This document shows, piece after piece, positions 22,692-33,400 of a DNA stretch of 35,853 bases. Under the pieces are notes generated by a model. The model did not search any database and was not told the DNA's origin. It was given only the letters and a program-made list of their open reading frames with translations. The DNA lies in assembly GCA_003427395.1 (NCBI GenBank), contig BFEA01000042.1:407304-443156 (forward strand). Direction: 5' to 3'. Numbering within the stretch: position 1 is the first letter of the stretch; each line of letters begins with the position of its first letter. The stretch is from Chara braunii. Lineage: Eukaryota > Streptophyta > Charophyceae > Charales > Characeae. The translations under genes and the position numbers were made by a program.

Positions 22692-23905
22692 GGGAATGAG
22701 TCTGCATGTTGTTCCCGTGTGAAAGAACTTCTTCCGGAACTCTTCCATTAGTTTCCTGGGTAGTCCCCCTATGCAGGAACCCCGCCTTCTTGTCTTGTGA
22801 ACGGTGGATGCGCGTGTATTATTCAGTGATCCATCTTTTAATCTCCGTGCATATCTCTTTTTCGCAGCTTCCACAGTGAATGTATGTATGGAGGTACGTG
22901 TCTTTTTGGAGTTGATTAGACGATTGTTGTCGGGATCTTGTCCGATAATGCAAGAGTGTTTAGATCTGTAATTCTGAGTGCGCTGCGCATGCCATCTGCC
23001 TTATACTGCACAACACCTGCACCTGACCAATTTGATGAGTGTTTTCTCTCTCTCGTGATTAAAAAAGGATTGATTGGTGGTTGCGCGAGCGTTTCTTTCC
23101 TTGATGACGTCTCGGAGTTTTTGCAATTGATTGACATGTGGACTGACAAGCACCCTTCGATCGAGCGTCAGCCTCCTGTACCTCCCGTATCAACACGACC
23201 TTTTCCTTACAACGAGGAAAGGACGCGTGTATGTGAGTGGGACGTACGATAAGCTGTCGTACAGATCGGCGGACGATACTACTTCCCTCCGGCAAACCGT
23301 TGTTCAGGGTTCGTAGAGGCTGGATTTATGATTATCGACACGCACTTTTTACCCTACTCGATATTGTTGTCATTCAACGAGCTGATCGTCATTCCGTGGA
23401 TGGCAGTGGCACCCCATTGGCCTCGAACCCTGTGCATAGAGTGTCAGCGTTTTGATCGCTACGAAGCAAAGGGTTTCCACTACCGAATACGGAGTGAAGA
23501 CGAGCATAAGGAAAGAGTCACGAGGTTGAGACCCTCCACATCAAACTCGGAACTGACCAGCGAGCGACGTCGGGATTTGATACGAAAACGAGACACGCGA
23601 AGCGTGCCAAAGCCCTTCCGCTCTAAACGACGGGCCGCAGAGCGGTGGAAAGCTCGACAATACTTTTTGGATTGAATTTGGATTTTTCTCTTTTCGCGCT
23701 GTGTCCGCACGCGGATTCCGCGACGCGTGAAAGCAACCGACTTACTTCATCGGACCAACATGGGGGATTTCAGTTCCGTCTGTGTCCCCACACTCAATTT
23801 CCAAAAATCCTTGGCATACCCCATCTTGCTGTTTTTTTGGGCCTCTTTCCGCACATCAAGCACTCCGAACGAAAGACAGCACAGGGCGTGAGGTTGCGCG
23901 TCACA
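21261..23905 (+). repeat. 3' LTR
   Basis: It begins TGTGATGAACTACTTCC and ends GCGCGTCACA. It retains the segment missing from the 5' LTR, with CTGCTATAAATTCTGC (about 22171-22186) as a likely TATA promoter, and a CT microsatellite at 22619-22687. The two LTRs differ by scattered substitutions as well as indels, indicating an old insertion. Confidence 0.93.
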
Positions 23906-23909
23906 CGAA

Positions 23910-24470
23910 GGCGCTCGGTATGGGACATTGTTGGTTCCCACGGTCCGCAACCGGCCAGTCCGACAAAACACTACTTTCCTTTTCGGGACTGTGGGCATGG
24001 ACGTATCCTATTACAAAAAAAATGGTTGTCATTATTCTGCAAAAGTCACTCCGCGGGGATCCCACCGCGGAACACTTTCCATACTTTCCAAAAATCTTCC
24101 ACCGTATTTTCCTCGAAAAAGTCTTTTCCAAAGGAATTCCTGTGGGGTCCGGGCCAAAGAGCTGCGAGGTCTGTAGAAAAGACCTGCAGGCTTTCAGCCT
24201 GTAAGCTAAGCTGGATGATGCTTCCAGTACCTGTTTCTCGGGAGTAATGTAGAGGACCCCGCCCTCGAATCTTGACAAGCAATAGCCAAAAAGGTGAAAC
24301 ACTGCCACTTGCTTGGCCTTGGCTGCTATGGCTAAGGTCAAAACACAACGCAAGTGTGATTAGGGGCTGACAGGTTCAACTTGTCAAGAGTTGCAGGGCC
24401 CTGTCTTGTAGCTAGGGCAAAAACGGAGCAGGCGCTAACCTTGGGAGGGAAAAGCGAAAAGTAATGTTTG
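23910..24470. other. No gene recognised between LTR element and split U6
   Basis: Short ORFs on both strands overlap one another here and have no recognisable domain. No Pol III upstream elements (USE, TATA at -30) are seen before the U6 5' half, which starts at 24471. Confidence 0.5.
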
Positions 24471-24492
24471 TCCTTCGGGACATCTGTTAAAG

Positions 24493-25118
24493 GGCCTCGT
24501 TCCACTACCCTCGACTTGAAAAAATCTCAATGGCGGCGCCGTTCCACTAGGCCCTTGAGATGTGTTAATCACGATTGGAAAGGGATTAAGCTTCCCGCCT
24601 CAACAAAACCCCGCTCTGAAACTCGAGGGCGGCCGTAGGGTGCCGAGGCAACTTCGGCCAATTTTCAAGTCACCTCCCGGAGGTGACTTGAAATTTCTTG
24701 GAAACGGCGCCCACCCCCCCTCCGGTCCTTTTTTTTTTTTTTTTTGCCAATCGCGGTTGTCGGGGCCGAGGGATGGACCTGGGTTGTTATACACATCTAG
24801 ATGTGTATAAGAGACAGTCCCGGAGGTGACTTGAAAATTCTTGGAAAAGGCGGCAATGTGCGTGGCCAGGCAGCAGTTCAGCCCCCGCGTCCGGTCCTTT
24901 CTTTTTTTTTTTTGCCAATCGCGGTTGTCGGGGCCGAGGGATGGACCTGGGTTGTGAAAATTCCATGACAAACAGGGGTGCACATTTTCCCGCTCGAACT
25001 GCAGGGTGTAGTGGAACGCCGACGACCTCTAGCACTTTTTAATTACGTTTTGACTCAAGGGCGCCCGTAGGGCTGCCCTTGAGATTTTTTTCAAGTAGAG
25101 GGTAGTGGAACGAGGCCC
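24493..25118. mobile_element. Harbinger-like non-autonomous element inside U6
   Basis: Terminal inverted repeats of 39-40 bases, almost perfect, begin GGGCCTCGTTCCACTACCCT (24493-24531 and 25080-25118). The target duplication is AAA, confirmed because U6 has a single TAAAATTGG at that site. A 3-bp A/T-only TSD and GGGCC-type ends fit PIF/Harbinger. No transposase is inside. Its apparent 626-bp length is inflated by an adapter (24787-24817) with a duplicated segment on each side. Confidence 0.88.
24787..24817. other. Partial mate-pair adapter with flanking false duplication
   Basis: TTATACACATCTAGATGTGT followed by ATAAGAGACAG is Nextera junction adapter. About 110-135 bases are repeated on either side (24675-24786 and 24818-24955), both starting TCCCGGAGGTGACTTG and ending GGATGGACCTGGGTTGT. 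The duplication is most simply an assembly artefact. Confidence 0.95.
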
Positions 25119-25149
<31 letters not shown>

Positions 25150-25220
25150 GGCCCCTGCGCAAGGATGACACCATAAATCAAGAAATGGTCCAAATACAAC
25201 ACTCCTCTCTTTTTTGAATT

Positions 25221-25365
25221 CGAATAGAACATATGTCTGTTATTCCAGTACAACACGTTCGCGTTCTATTCGACTTGTCCTTCTATTAGATAAAAGTGCG
25301 GGAACTTTTGAAAAGTAGTTTTTTTTGGTAAAACCCGAATACAACGCGTACGCGTTATGATCGGG
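25221..25365. repeat. Two small inverted repeats upstream of RPL38
   Basis: CGAATAGAAC (25221-25230) pairs with GTTCTATTCG (25263-25272). An imperfect 32-base palindrome starting CCCGAATACAACGCG lies at 25334-25365. The latter shares its CCCGAATACAACG terminus and a following AGACGGTAG with three fold-back elements further on (28929, 33668, 35027), so it is probably a deleted member of that family. Confidence 0.65.
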
Positions 25366-25416
25366 AGAAAAAGACGGTAGGCGCAGCCTGCTGGCTGCGA
25401 ACTCAGCCGGCCTGTT

Positions 25417-25656
25417 TGGGCCTCATCCGAAAGTGTGTGCGGCCTACCGGTTTAGGGTTTCGCTGATGTGGGTCGATAGAGCTTAGGCGGATTCCTACTA
25501 AGTGCTTGCCTGGCCTGGCGGCGGATTTTTTCACATCGACGCATCTTCCCTCTCTCTCCTCCTCTCTCCTTCTTAGGCGTCGGCCATTGACGCATTCTCC
25601 CTCCTGTTTCCCGATCGTTCAGCTACGGTAGTCGGGCGGTATCGACATCAGCAGCC
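25417..25656 (+). promoter_or_regulatory. RPL38 promoter and 5' UTR
   Basis: TGGGCC (25417-25422) is a site II motif and TTTAGGGTTT (25451-25460) is a telo-box. The pair is characteristic of plant ribosomal protein gene promoters. A strongly pyrimidine-rich stretch (about 25549-25575, TTCCCTCTCTCTCCTCC) probably belongs to the 5' UTR or start region. The exact transcription start cannot be read from the sequence. Confidence 0.65.
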
Positions 25657-26215
25657 ATGGTGAGTGTTTCCCAACCTAACACCCGCTCACATGCACTCTC
25701 TCGGTTTCAATCTGTCGCTGTCTTGCTTCGGTGAGTCCTGTTCCCTCTCTTGCTCTCTTGCTTGGGGGAGTCTTGCTCTCTATCGGTGTCGGTCTCTCAC
25801 TCTCTTGCTTCGGGGAGTCTTGCTCTCTCTCGCTTTCGCTCTCTCTCTCGCTTTCACTTTCGTTTTCGCTTTCGCTTTCGCTCTTCCGCTCTTCCGCTCT
25901 TGCTCTCTCTCGCTCTCGCTCTCTCTCGCTCTCGCTCTCACCATTCGGCAAGTGCCAACATTCTGCGTGTTTCTGAGCTGGAAGTAGTCTCTATACAAAG
26001 GGCCTCCTCCCCACACCGCTCTCGAAATGTGAAAAATACAAAAATGTGGGGGGTGCTTCTGGCCATCTTCTGGCGGGAAGTTCATTCTCATTTTGCACAT
26101 TTCGAGAGTGGTTTGGCGATGCCCAAAATGTTGGCTTTGGCCAGGTGGTGCTGCGATTTCTTTATGTGTTTCTCCGCACCTTGTGTCTGTCTACGTCTCT
26201 CTTTCTCTCTCTCCT

Positions 26216-26264
<49 letters not shown>

Positions 26265-27366
26265 GAGTCTATCTGTCTCTCTCCCTGTTATGCCCAAGTA
26301 TAAGAGCCTCGCCCCACCACACAACACTCCATATGCATCTGAAATCAATAGTGGTTCGATTCATTCCAAAAGTCGGATTACTCCAAATGTACCTGGACTC
26401 CCTCGCAGTCCACATTCGTGTCGAATGTTCTGCGGTGGAGCGAGGCTCTAAGGCCAGAAAGGTTTGAAGTTGACATCAATGAACTGACGTAGCAGATGGA
26501 TACGTCGACCTACATGCCATCGTGAGGCGTCGGGGCGTTCTTGAAAATGATGGGGTAGATTCTGCTGTAGAGACGAAGGAGAGCTGGGATCTTCTGTCGG
26601 GACATAGTTCTTGCCGGCGTACTGTTGGGGCCGTTCATGCTGGTCAATGGGCCTCGCTCCACTAATCTCCAAATGGAGAGTGAATCTTCCGCTAGAACAT
26701 GGAGACATGAACCGCTAGAAAATGAGAGTGAATCTTCCGCTAGAACGTGGAAAGGTGATGCACCGCCATGATTTTTGTCGTTTGTGCATGTGTAGAGTTG
26801 TGGAGCGATGCCCGATATCTCACGCGAATGGTTCTGTAATTGTGTCGATGTGCTTCTTTAGAAAACGAGGTTTTCGTTCCGTTTCGGCTCTTGTTTTTTT
26901 TTTTTTTTTTAAGTAAAAAAATTGGACTATTTCTCGACTTATCCGTGTCATCCTTGCGCCGGGGCCAGGGGGGGGAAGGTGGGGAACCCGTTAGAGCCCG
27001 AAGAGATGGTTGGTGATGGGAATGCCTGCAGCAGCAGCTTGTCCCGCCGCTTGCCTGCTATGTTCTGTCCTAGTGGCCTCTTTCCTTGCTCGCTCCTCTG
27101 CAAATGCCTCTCCTGTGCTACTTGCCTCAGCTGCTTGGGGTTGTTTAAGGATGGGAGAAAAGGTGAGAGAGAGGATTTACCGACCTTGTAAGTAAATGGG
27201 TGGGAGAAGAGATAAGGATTAAGGGCATCGCCACACCGCTCTCGGAAAACCCCTCTCGGAATGTGAAAAAGACAAATCAATACCTTTCTGATCTGATGAG
27301 ATAAGGAGATAAGGATTAAGATCTTTTTGGCTAAGATCAAGCGTAGTATCTGTTCTGATCAGTTTA

Positions 27367-27438
<72 letters not shown>

Positions 27439-30400
27439 GACAAACCCTATGGAGGGTGCATCTTTCCATGTTTTTGCGGAAGATTCATGCTCCACTTTAC
27501 ACATTCAGGGAGTGGGGTGGCGAGGCCCTAATTATCGTCGATACGGCGATTTTTTTTTTTCCCATAGATAGTGTATATGCTTGAAATCTCTGCCGCTTAT
27601 GCTCATCAATCAATAGATTAATTGTATCTGTCCCGATCGCGTGCACTTCATTCAGATCCAAGATCGATAGGTTAATCGTATCCAGCGCGCTCATATTTAC
27701 TGTTATGGACGGAAGTACCCTACAGAGAACTGTCCAGAGTGTGGATGTATCCACAGAATCGTCATGGAATATTCTCAAGTTTAAGTCAGGAGGACCAAGT
27801 TGAGCAGTTCGTTACGCTCGCTGGAGACTCGGAAGTTTAAATCGCTGCTGCAAGAATGTGCGTGTTCCATTTACATTTCATTGGCAATATATTTGAAAAA
27901 AAAAAGAAGAAAAAAAAGAATGTGCGTGAGGTCTTTCTCCCACATCAATCGAGACGGATCGTCTGAGGGCATCTCTATATAGAGGGATGAGTAGCTTTGA
28001 ATCCGTGCGCGAGGCTCAGATTTGGTGTGTGGGTCAGGTGCTTCATTCTCTCTCTTTTATGACGTGAGGAGGGTGAATCGCGGGGGCATGAGGTAATAAT
28101 AACAGGCAAGAGAGGGAGTGCAGATTCTGCAAGGTCGCATTGTTCAAGCAGAGGAGGCTTCTGGACAGTTTTTCGAAGTTGGAAGGTCACAGGCTCAAAT
28201 CCTGTCTCATGCCGAACACAGAACAGCTCCCTAGGTTGGATTCCAACCAACGACCTAATAGATAGAGGGTAAGCAGTGGGTGTAATCTGACTAAGCTGAG
28301 GGAGACAATCACGGCCAAGACAGGGAGTGCCATTGTTGGAGCAGAGGAGGCTTCTCGACAGTTTTTCTGAGTTGGAAGGTCAAAGGTTCAAATCCTGTAG
28401 GATGCTGAATTATCTGCGAGAGTGGCTCAGTGGTTAAAAAGGTTAAAAACGACAGACTGTAAATCTGTTGAAGCCTTGAAGGTTATGATGATGTTTCGAC
28501 GTAGATGCAAATCAAGGACTGGTTCGAATTGTTGTCCTCGCATGAAAGCAGTTGAATTGTATCAAGTAATGAAAGCAGACTGGTTAAAAAAAAAAAAAAA
28601 AAAAGCGCTCAAGGCCTGGAGTAGTGTACGAAAAATTGCGTCTTTGCAGGGAGTAGAGGAGGGGATCTCATCAAGGTAAGGAAGGGCCGTCGGCGAGGAA
28701 TCTCAATACTCTTCCCTGGGTAATGGCTAAGTGGAAGCTAGACTGGAACGAACTGTTTTTCTGGCTTGAAAGCAGTGGAGGGAAAAGCGCCCAAGGCCTG
28801 CAGAGCTTCATGTAAAATTGCGTCGTTGCAGGGAGAGAGTAGAGGAGGGGATCTCATCAAGGTAAGGAAGAGCCCTCGGCGAGGAATCTTAGTCCGCTTC
28901 CCTGGGTAAGTGGAAGCTAGACTACCTTCTTCCCCCGAATACAACGTACGGTCATTATAGCTGTATTTGGGCTGTTTTTCAGACTAAATACAGCTATAAT
29001 GACCGTACGTTGTATTCGGGGGAAGCTAGACTAGGTTTTCGGATGACATCAATATGGGTGGATGGGGAAATGGAGGCAAATGGAGGGCTTACGGCATGAG
29101 GTGATCCTTAACACGTTAGCACTTCGTCTACGGACATGTATCGGGAGATGCTCTTTTAAGAGAGAGAGCCTCTGGTGGGAGGTGGTAGAGTCTGTCACTT
29201 GCTCTATAATCTCGACCAAACAGTCGTCTGAGGACATTTGAAGAGGAAGGTTTATATGTATTGTAGAGTGATATGCCAGTTGCCTATTTACTGTTTGCGT
29301 CGCAAGCGTTAGGTTAGGTTTTAACTTAAGTACTCGGTGAAAATGGCTGGGACATAGCGCCTCGTTCCACTACTCTCCAAATGTGCAAAAAACGAAAACT
29401 GAATCCTCCGCTAGAACATGGAAATATACATACACCGACGTGATTTTTGTCTTTTGGTTGGTCGAGAGTAGTGGAGCGAGGCTCATTCTCCTTGTAGAGT
29501 CTGTCACTTGCTCTATAATGTAGCAAACAGTTGGCTGAGGACCTTAGGGCGTGGCCGCACGGGACACGACACGAAAAACGAAACGAGTGCATCTTCCTGC
29601 AGAAAATGGCCAGGTTCATCGGTTTGCTATAAATAGTAACGAGTGTATTTTGCCATCTTTCGTGGGCAGATGCATTCGTTTCGTTTTCGTTTCGTGTGCC
29701 GTGGGGCGAGACCCTTAGAAGAGGAAGGTTTATGTATTGTAGAGTGGTATGCCGTTTGAGGGAGACCGTTTCCTGACCACTGTTTGCGTCGCAAGCGTTA
29801 GGTTTTTAAGTACTCGGTGAAAATGGCTGCGACATACACCCAACTCCACGCAAACAAACGACATACTCGGTGCATGCACACACACACGCGCACACACGCG
29901 CATGCACACACACACACGCACACACGCGCATGCACACACACACATGCGCGTGCACAACACACACAAGCGCATTTCGTTTGTGAACGAGGGGCGAAGCAAG
30001 CGCTGTAGACCTCGCGCCGTATGAACGTTTTGGTATAGGCAGCCAGTTTTCCGTTGTTGTGGAGCTTTTCACACTCTTTGGGCCTCGGTGCACTACCCTC
30101 TCCTCAATTGCAGAGAGAATTGTTCATGGAACCACAAAAGAGAAAAAAAACATGGCGGTGTATCTGTTCCATGTTCTAGCGGAGGATTCATTTTCGTTTT
30201 TTGCACATTTGGAGAGTAGCGGAGCGAAGCCCTTTTTCTTCCTTGATCCGAGACGATCTGAAAATAGAATATAAATTCGCGATGAAAGAAAAGAAAAAAG
30301 GAAAAAGAAAAAAAAAGTCCGATCTCTTCAGTTGCGCGTCTTGTGTTTTCCTTCTTTTTTTTTATATATTTTTTAATTATTATTTTTTAAATTTTTTTCC

Positions 30401-33400
30401 TTAATTCTTTCTTTCGTTACACTTGTTGTTATTGCTCTTAGTAATTTCCCGGCCTCAATTCCAGAGAAAAAAGAAGTCCGATCTCTTCTTTTTTTCTTTT
30501 TCTTTTTTTTTTGGGAAAAAGCGAGAAATTCCGTTAAATTCAAAATTGAGGCCGGGAATTCGATCTCTTCAGTTGCGCGTCTTGTGTTTTTCTTCTTTTT
30601 TTAATTTTTTATTTATTATTCTTCTCTCTCTGTGCCTACGGTTTACCGGGCAGTTCTGTTTGTGACGATATATATGAGTCTTGGGGCTGTGCTTGCATGT
30701 GGGACTTGTCATCTGGGATTTGTTTTGTTGCCCCCTGTTCTGTATTATTTGGCTGTTCCCTTCCTCTTTTCTTTGCCTCTTTGCCTTCTGGCTGTGCAAG
30801 TGGGTCGATATGACACATGGGGGTGGGGGCAGCCGCCGCTCAACCTACATCCACGTGGGCGGCCTTGTACGCAAGAGGAGGTTCTGAACAGGGGGGGCAG
30901 TTGTAAGGAAGAAGATAAAAAATGAACTAATATTTTTTTTGTTTCCCTTTTTTTCGCTTTTGTGCTCTGATATTTATGTGATGAGTCTGTACATATACGT
31001 ACAAATGTGTATATGCACGCAACAAATATAGATTTCCACCTCGTAATGAGTCGGTGAAACTCTCGAGGAAACAATCTATCAAGGTCGTTTCTCTGCAGAT
31101 TAGATTTTCTCGAGGAAAAGGCGTTGATAGACTTCACAGAATCTGGAAAAGGTCAGAACTGGAAAATGAATAGATTCAATGTCCTAACCCTTTTTGCGAT
31201 GGACGATGGACTTCTGTTTCACTTGCTTTTTATCTCCCGTTTGACGACTTTTGTTATACTATGGGCGTCGCCGCACGGGACACGAAGCGAAAAACGAAAC
31301 GAGTGAATCTTCCTGCAGAAAATGGCCAGGTTCATCGGTTTGCTATAAATAGTTACGAGTGTACTTTGCCACCTCTCGTGGGCAGATGCACTCGTCTCGT
31401 TTTCGTTTCGTGTGCCGTGCGGCGAGAGCCTGTCTCCATGACAACGGTCTTTGTTGTGGTATAACGTTTTTCACTGTGTTGTAGTATAACGGTTTTCACT
31501 CTTTTGTCGTACTATAACGGTTTTCACTTTTTGTTGTACTATAACGGTGTTTTTTGTCATGTGTGCGTTATGTTTTTGTCTATGTGCAGCCTAAGCAAAT
31601 TCACGAAATCAAGGATTTTCTTCTGACCGCTCGGCGGAAGGATGCAAGATGTATCCTTATCGATTCCGATTTGCAGTCGTCCACCAAGTTTTTTTTTTTG
31701 CCCCGATTCTTTCTTATCTTTATTTCTCAGGGAATTGTATATATATCAGCCTCCTGATGAGTCGGTGAAACTCCGACGAAACAGTTTGTCACAGCCCCTC
31801 GTTTGTTGTCCTCTTCTCTCTCTGCCTACGGTTTACCGGGCAGTTCTGTTTGTGACGATATATACATTTTTTTTCTTTTGAAGGGCGACGGCCTTCAGAA
31901 ATCATCGTTGAACTGACCGGGCGCTGAAAGGTAATTTAGAATTATTTTGTTCTGGTCATCTGATTCTGTCTGGACTTGAATTTGGGTCTGGTTTTCAGGA
32001 ATTTGTTGGTTGGTTAGGTAAGGATTTTTGCTTGTTGAGCCCTGATTTCTTTTTCATGCCTTGACACTTGTTATGTAGTAGCACACCACTTTCATTCCGT
32101 ACTTTCTATGGGACGTATTCGCTCTATTTGCAGGTGCGTTGATGAAGAATCACGACCAAGCCTCTGGCGAAATGCGTGGGTTGGAGGTAGGTATACCGGC
32201 GGGATCGAGGAGTCGGGTAACCTTCAACAGATTTACAGTCTGTCGCTTTTAACCACTGGGCCACTCTCGCGAATAATTCTGCATCCCAAAGGATTTGAAC
32301 CTGTGACCTAAGAATCCAACTCAGAAAGTTGTTCCTCTATCCAGCTGAGCTAAGAACGGAACTCACTCACCCAAAAAAGTCAACGCCCAAAAGAGTCCAC
32401 GCCCAAAAATAGTCAACGCAGCCGCCACAACAAAAGGGAGGTTGGGCTGTATAACATGTTTAGAGAACGCGGGTTGGGAGGGGGAGGTTGTGGAGATGGA
32501 GGGAGGAGTCGGGTGAAAAGGGAGTTTGGGCTGTGACATGTCTAGAGCAGGGAGCGAGCGTCCCAGTGGCAAGAGTCCCAGTGTCGACAGTCCCAGTGTC
32601 GACAGTCCCAGTGTTGACAGTCCCAGTGTCGACAGTCCCAGTGTCGACAGTCCCAGTGTCGACAGTCCCAGTGGTGAGAGTCCCAGTGGTGAGAGTCTGG
32701 AAGCTACCTCAGTGTTGACAGTCCCAGTGTCGAGAGTCCCAGTGTCATGAAAGTGAATGGTTGAATGTATGTTTTGAGTGAAATGTGTCACGGAGGGTGT
32801 GAGGGCAAGGTGTTTGCCAAACACAGTACAGAACTGAGGAGAGAGTAGGGCACTTTTTTTTTTTTTTCCTTGTTTTGCGATGGGTAGTTTGTGAGAGTAC
32901 CGTGCGTGCAATGAATGTGGTCTTAAGAGAACGATACAGAGTGACATGTTTTTTTTTAATATATATATTTTTTTCTACCGAATAATGGAAAGGGTGACTA
33001 ATGGGTGCTGCTGTCAGTAAGCTTCCCGATCAGCAGGGGAGCCCTTGAAGAGGGGCTCCCGATGGGGTTTAGTAAGAGGGGTTTGTCCGTGACAGCCTCC
33101 CCTTAGACAGGTGGCTAGGGCCGCAAGGGCTCGAGAAGGCAGCGCCCTTGAATCTGTGTAATTTTCCCGTTCTGAGCTGTGGAACCATGCTTGCTGGTGA
33201 TAAGCAAGCGGACTGCTGTCTCTCCCCCCCCCGCCCCCCTCCCCCCCCCCACCCAAGAATAGAAGGGGCTTTATTTGTTTTGAATAAAAAAGAAAAAAAA
33301 AGAAGAGGAAAGAAAACAAAAGGGTGACTAATTTTATTCTGTTGAGACGCGATGTTAATGTAACTCTTCATAGACAAAGAGTTAATATCCTTGACTTTGA

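Larger units (their letters stand above)
11657..23905 (+). mobile_element. Ty3/gypsy LTR retrotransposon, complete ends, defective
   Basis: The element has two long direct repeats (LTRs), a PBS right after the 5' LTR, then gag, zinc knuckle, protease, reverse transcriptase, RNase H and an integrase C-terminal remnant in that order. PR-RT-RH-IN order marks Ty3/gypsy. It is bounded by a direct repeat ACGAA (11652-11656 and 23905-23909), with LTR ends TGTGACG and CGTCACA. The sharing of C/A makes the TSD 4-6 bp; five is usual for this superfamily. It is inactive: the reading frame is broken several times, the integrase core is deleted and the 5' LTR lacks its TATA segment. Its sequence is interrupted at 20588-20822 by adapter and an N gap, so its true length is not known. 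Confidence 0.93.
24471..25195 (+). pseudogene. U6 snRNA copy interrupted by a DNA transposon
   Basis: The 5' stem-loop and following bases (24471-24492, GTCCTTCGGGACATCTGTTAAA region) resume at 25119 with AAAATTGGAACGATACAGAG and run through the ACAGAGA box, AGC triad and GCGCAAGGATGACAC to GAAATGGTCCAAAT (25195). Joining the two parts and removing one AAA gives the normal U6 order. Small losses (the CCCTTCGGGG stem, ACGCACAAATCG to ACCATAAATCA) plus the insertion make it a pseudogene. No T-tract terminator follows immediately, though TTTTTT occurs at ~25210. Confidence 0.92.
29186..29833. repeat. Segmental duplication (~170 bp) carrying two MITE insertions
   Basis: GTAGAGTCTGTCACTTGCTC to GAGGAAGGTTTAT to TCGGTGAAAATGGCTG occurs at 29186-29356 and, split, at 29497-29546 plus 29715-29833. 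The second copy is interrupted by the MITE at 29547; the first copy serves as its empty site. The MITE at 29357 follows the end of the first copy. Confidence 0.85.

Noticed and set aside
11657-23905. Envelope-bearing retrovirus-like element
   Set aside because: The extra ORF has no signal peptide, transmembrane helix or cleavage site that I can see.
30632-30925. 97-codon hydrophobic ORF
   Set aside because: It has no ATG start, begins in a dispersed non-coding repeat and lies in an intron. The hydrophobicity comes from T-rich sequence.
32363-32947. 194-codon minus-strand ORF with repeated LSTLG
   Set aside because: It runs over a 15-bp minisatellite whose length keeps all frames open, inside RPL38 intron 2.
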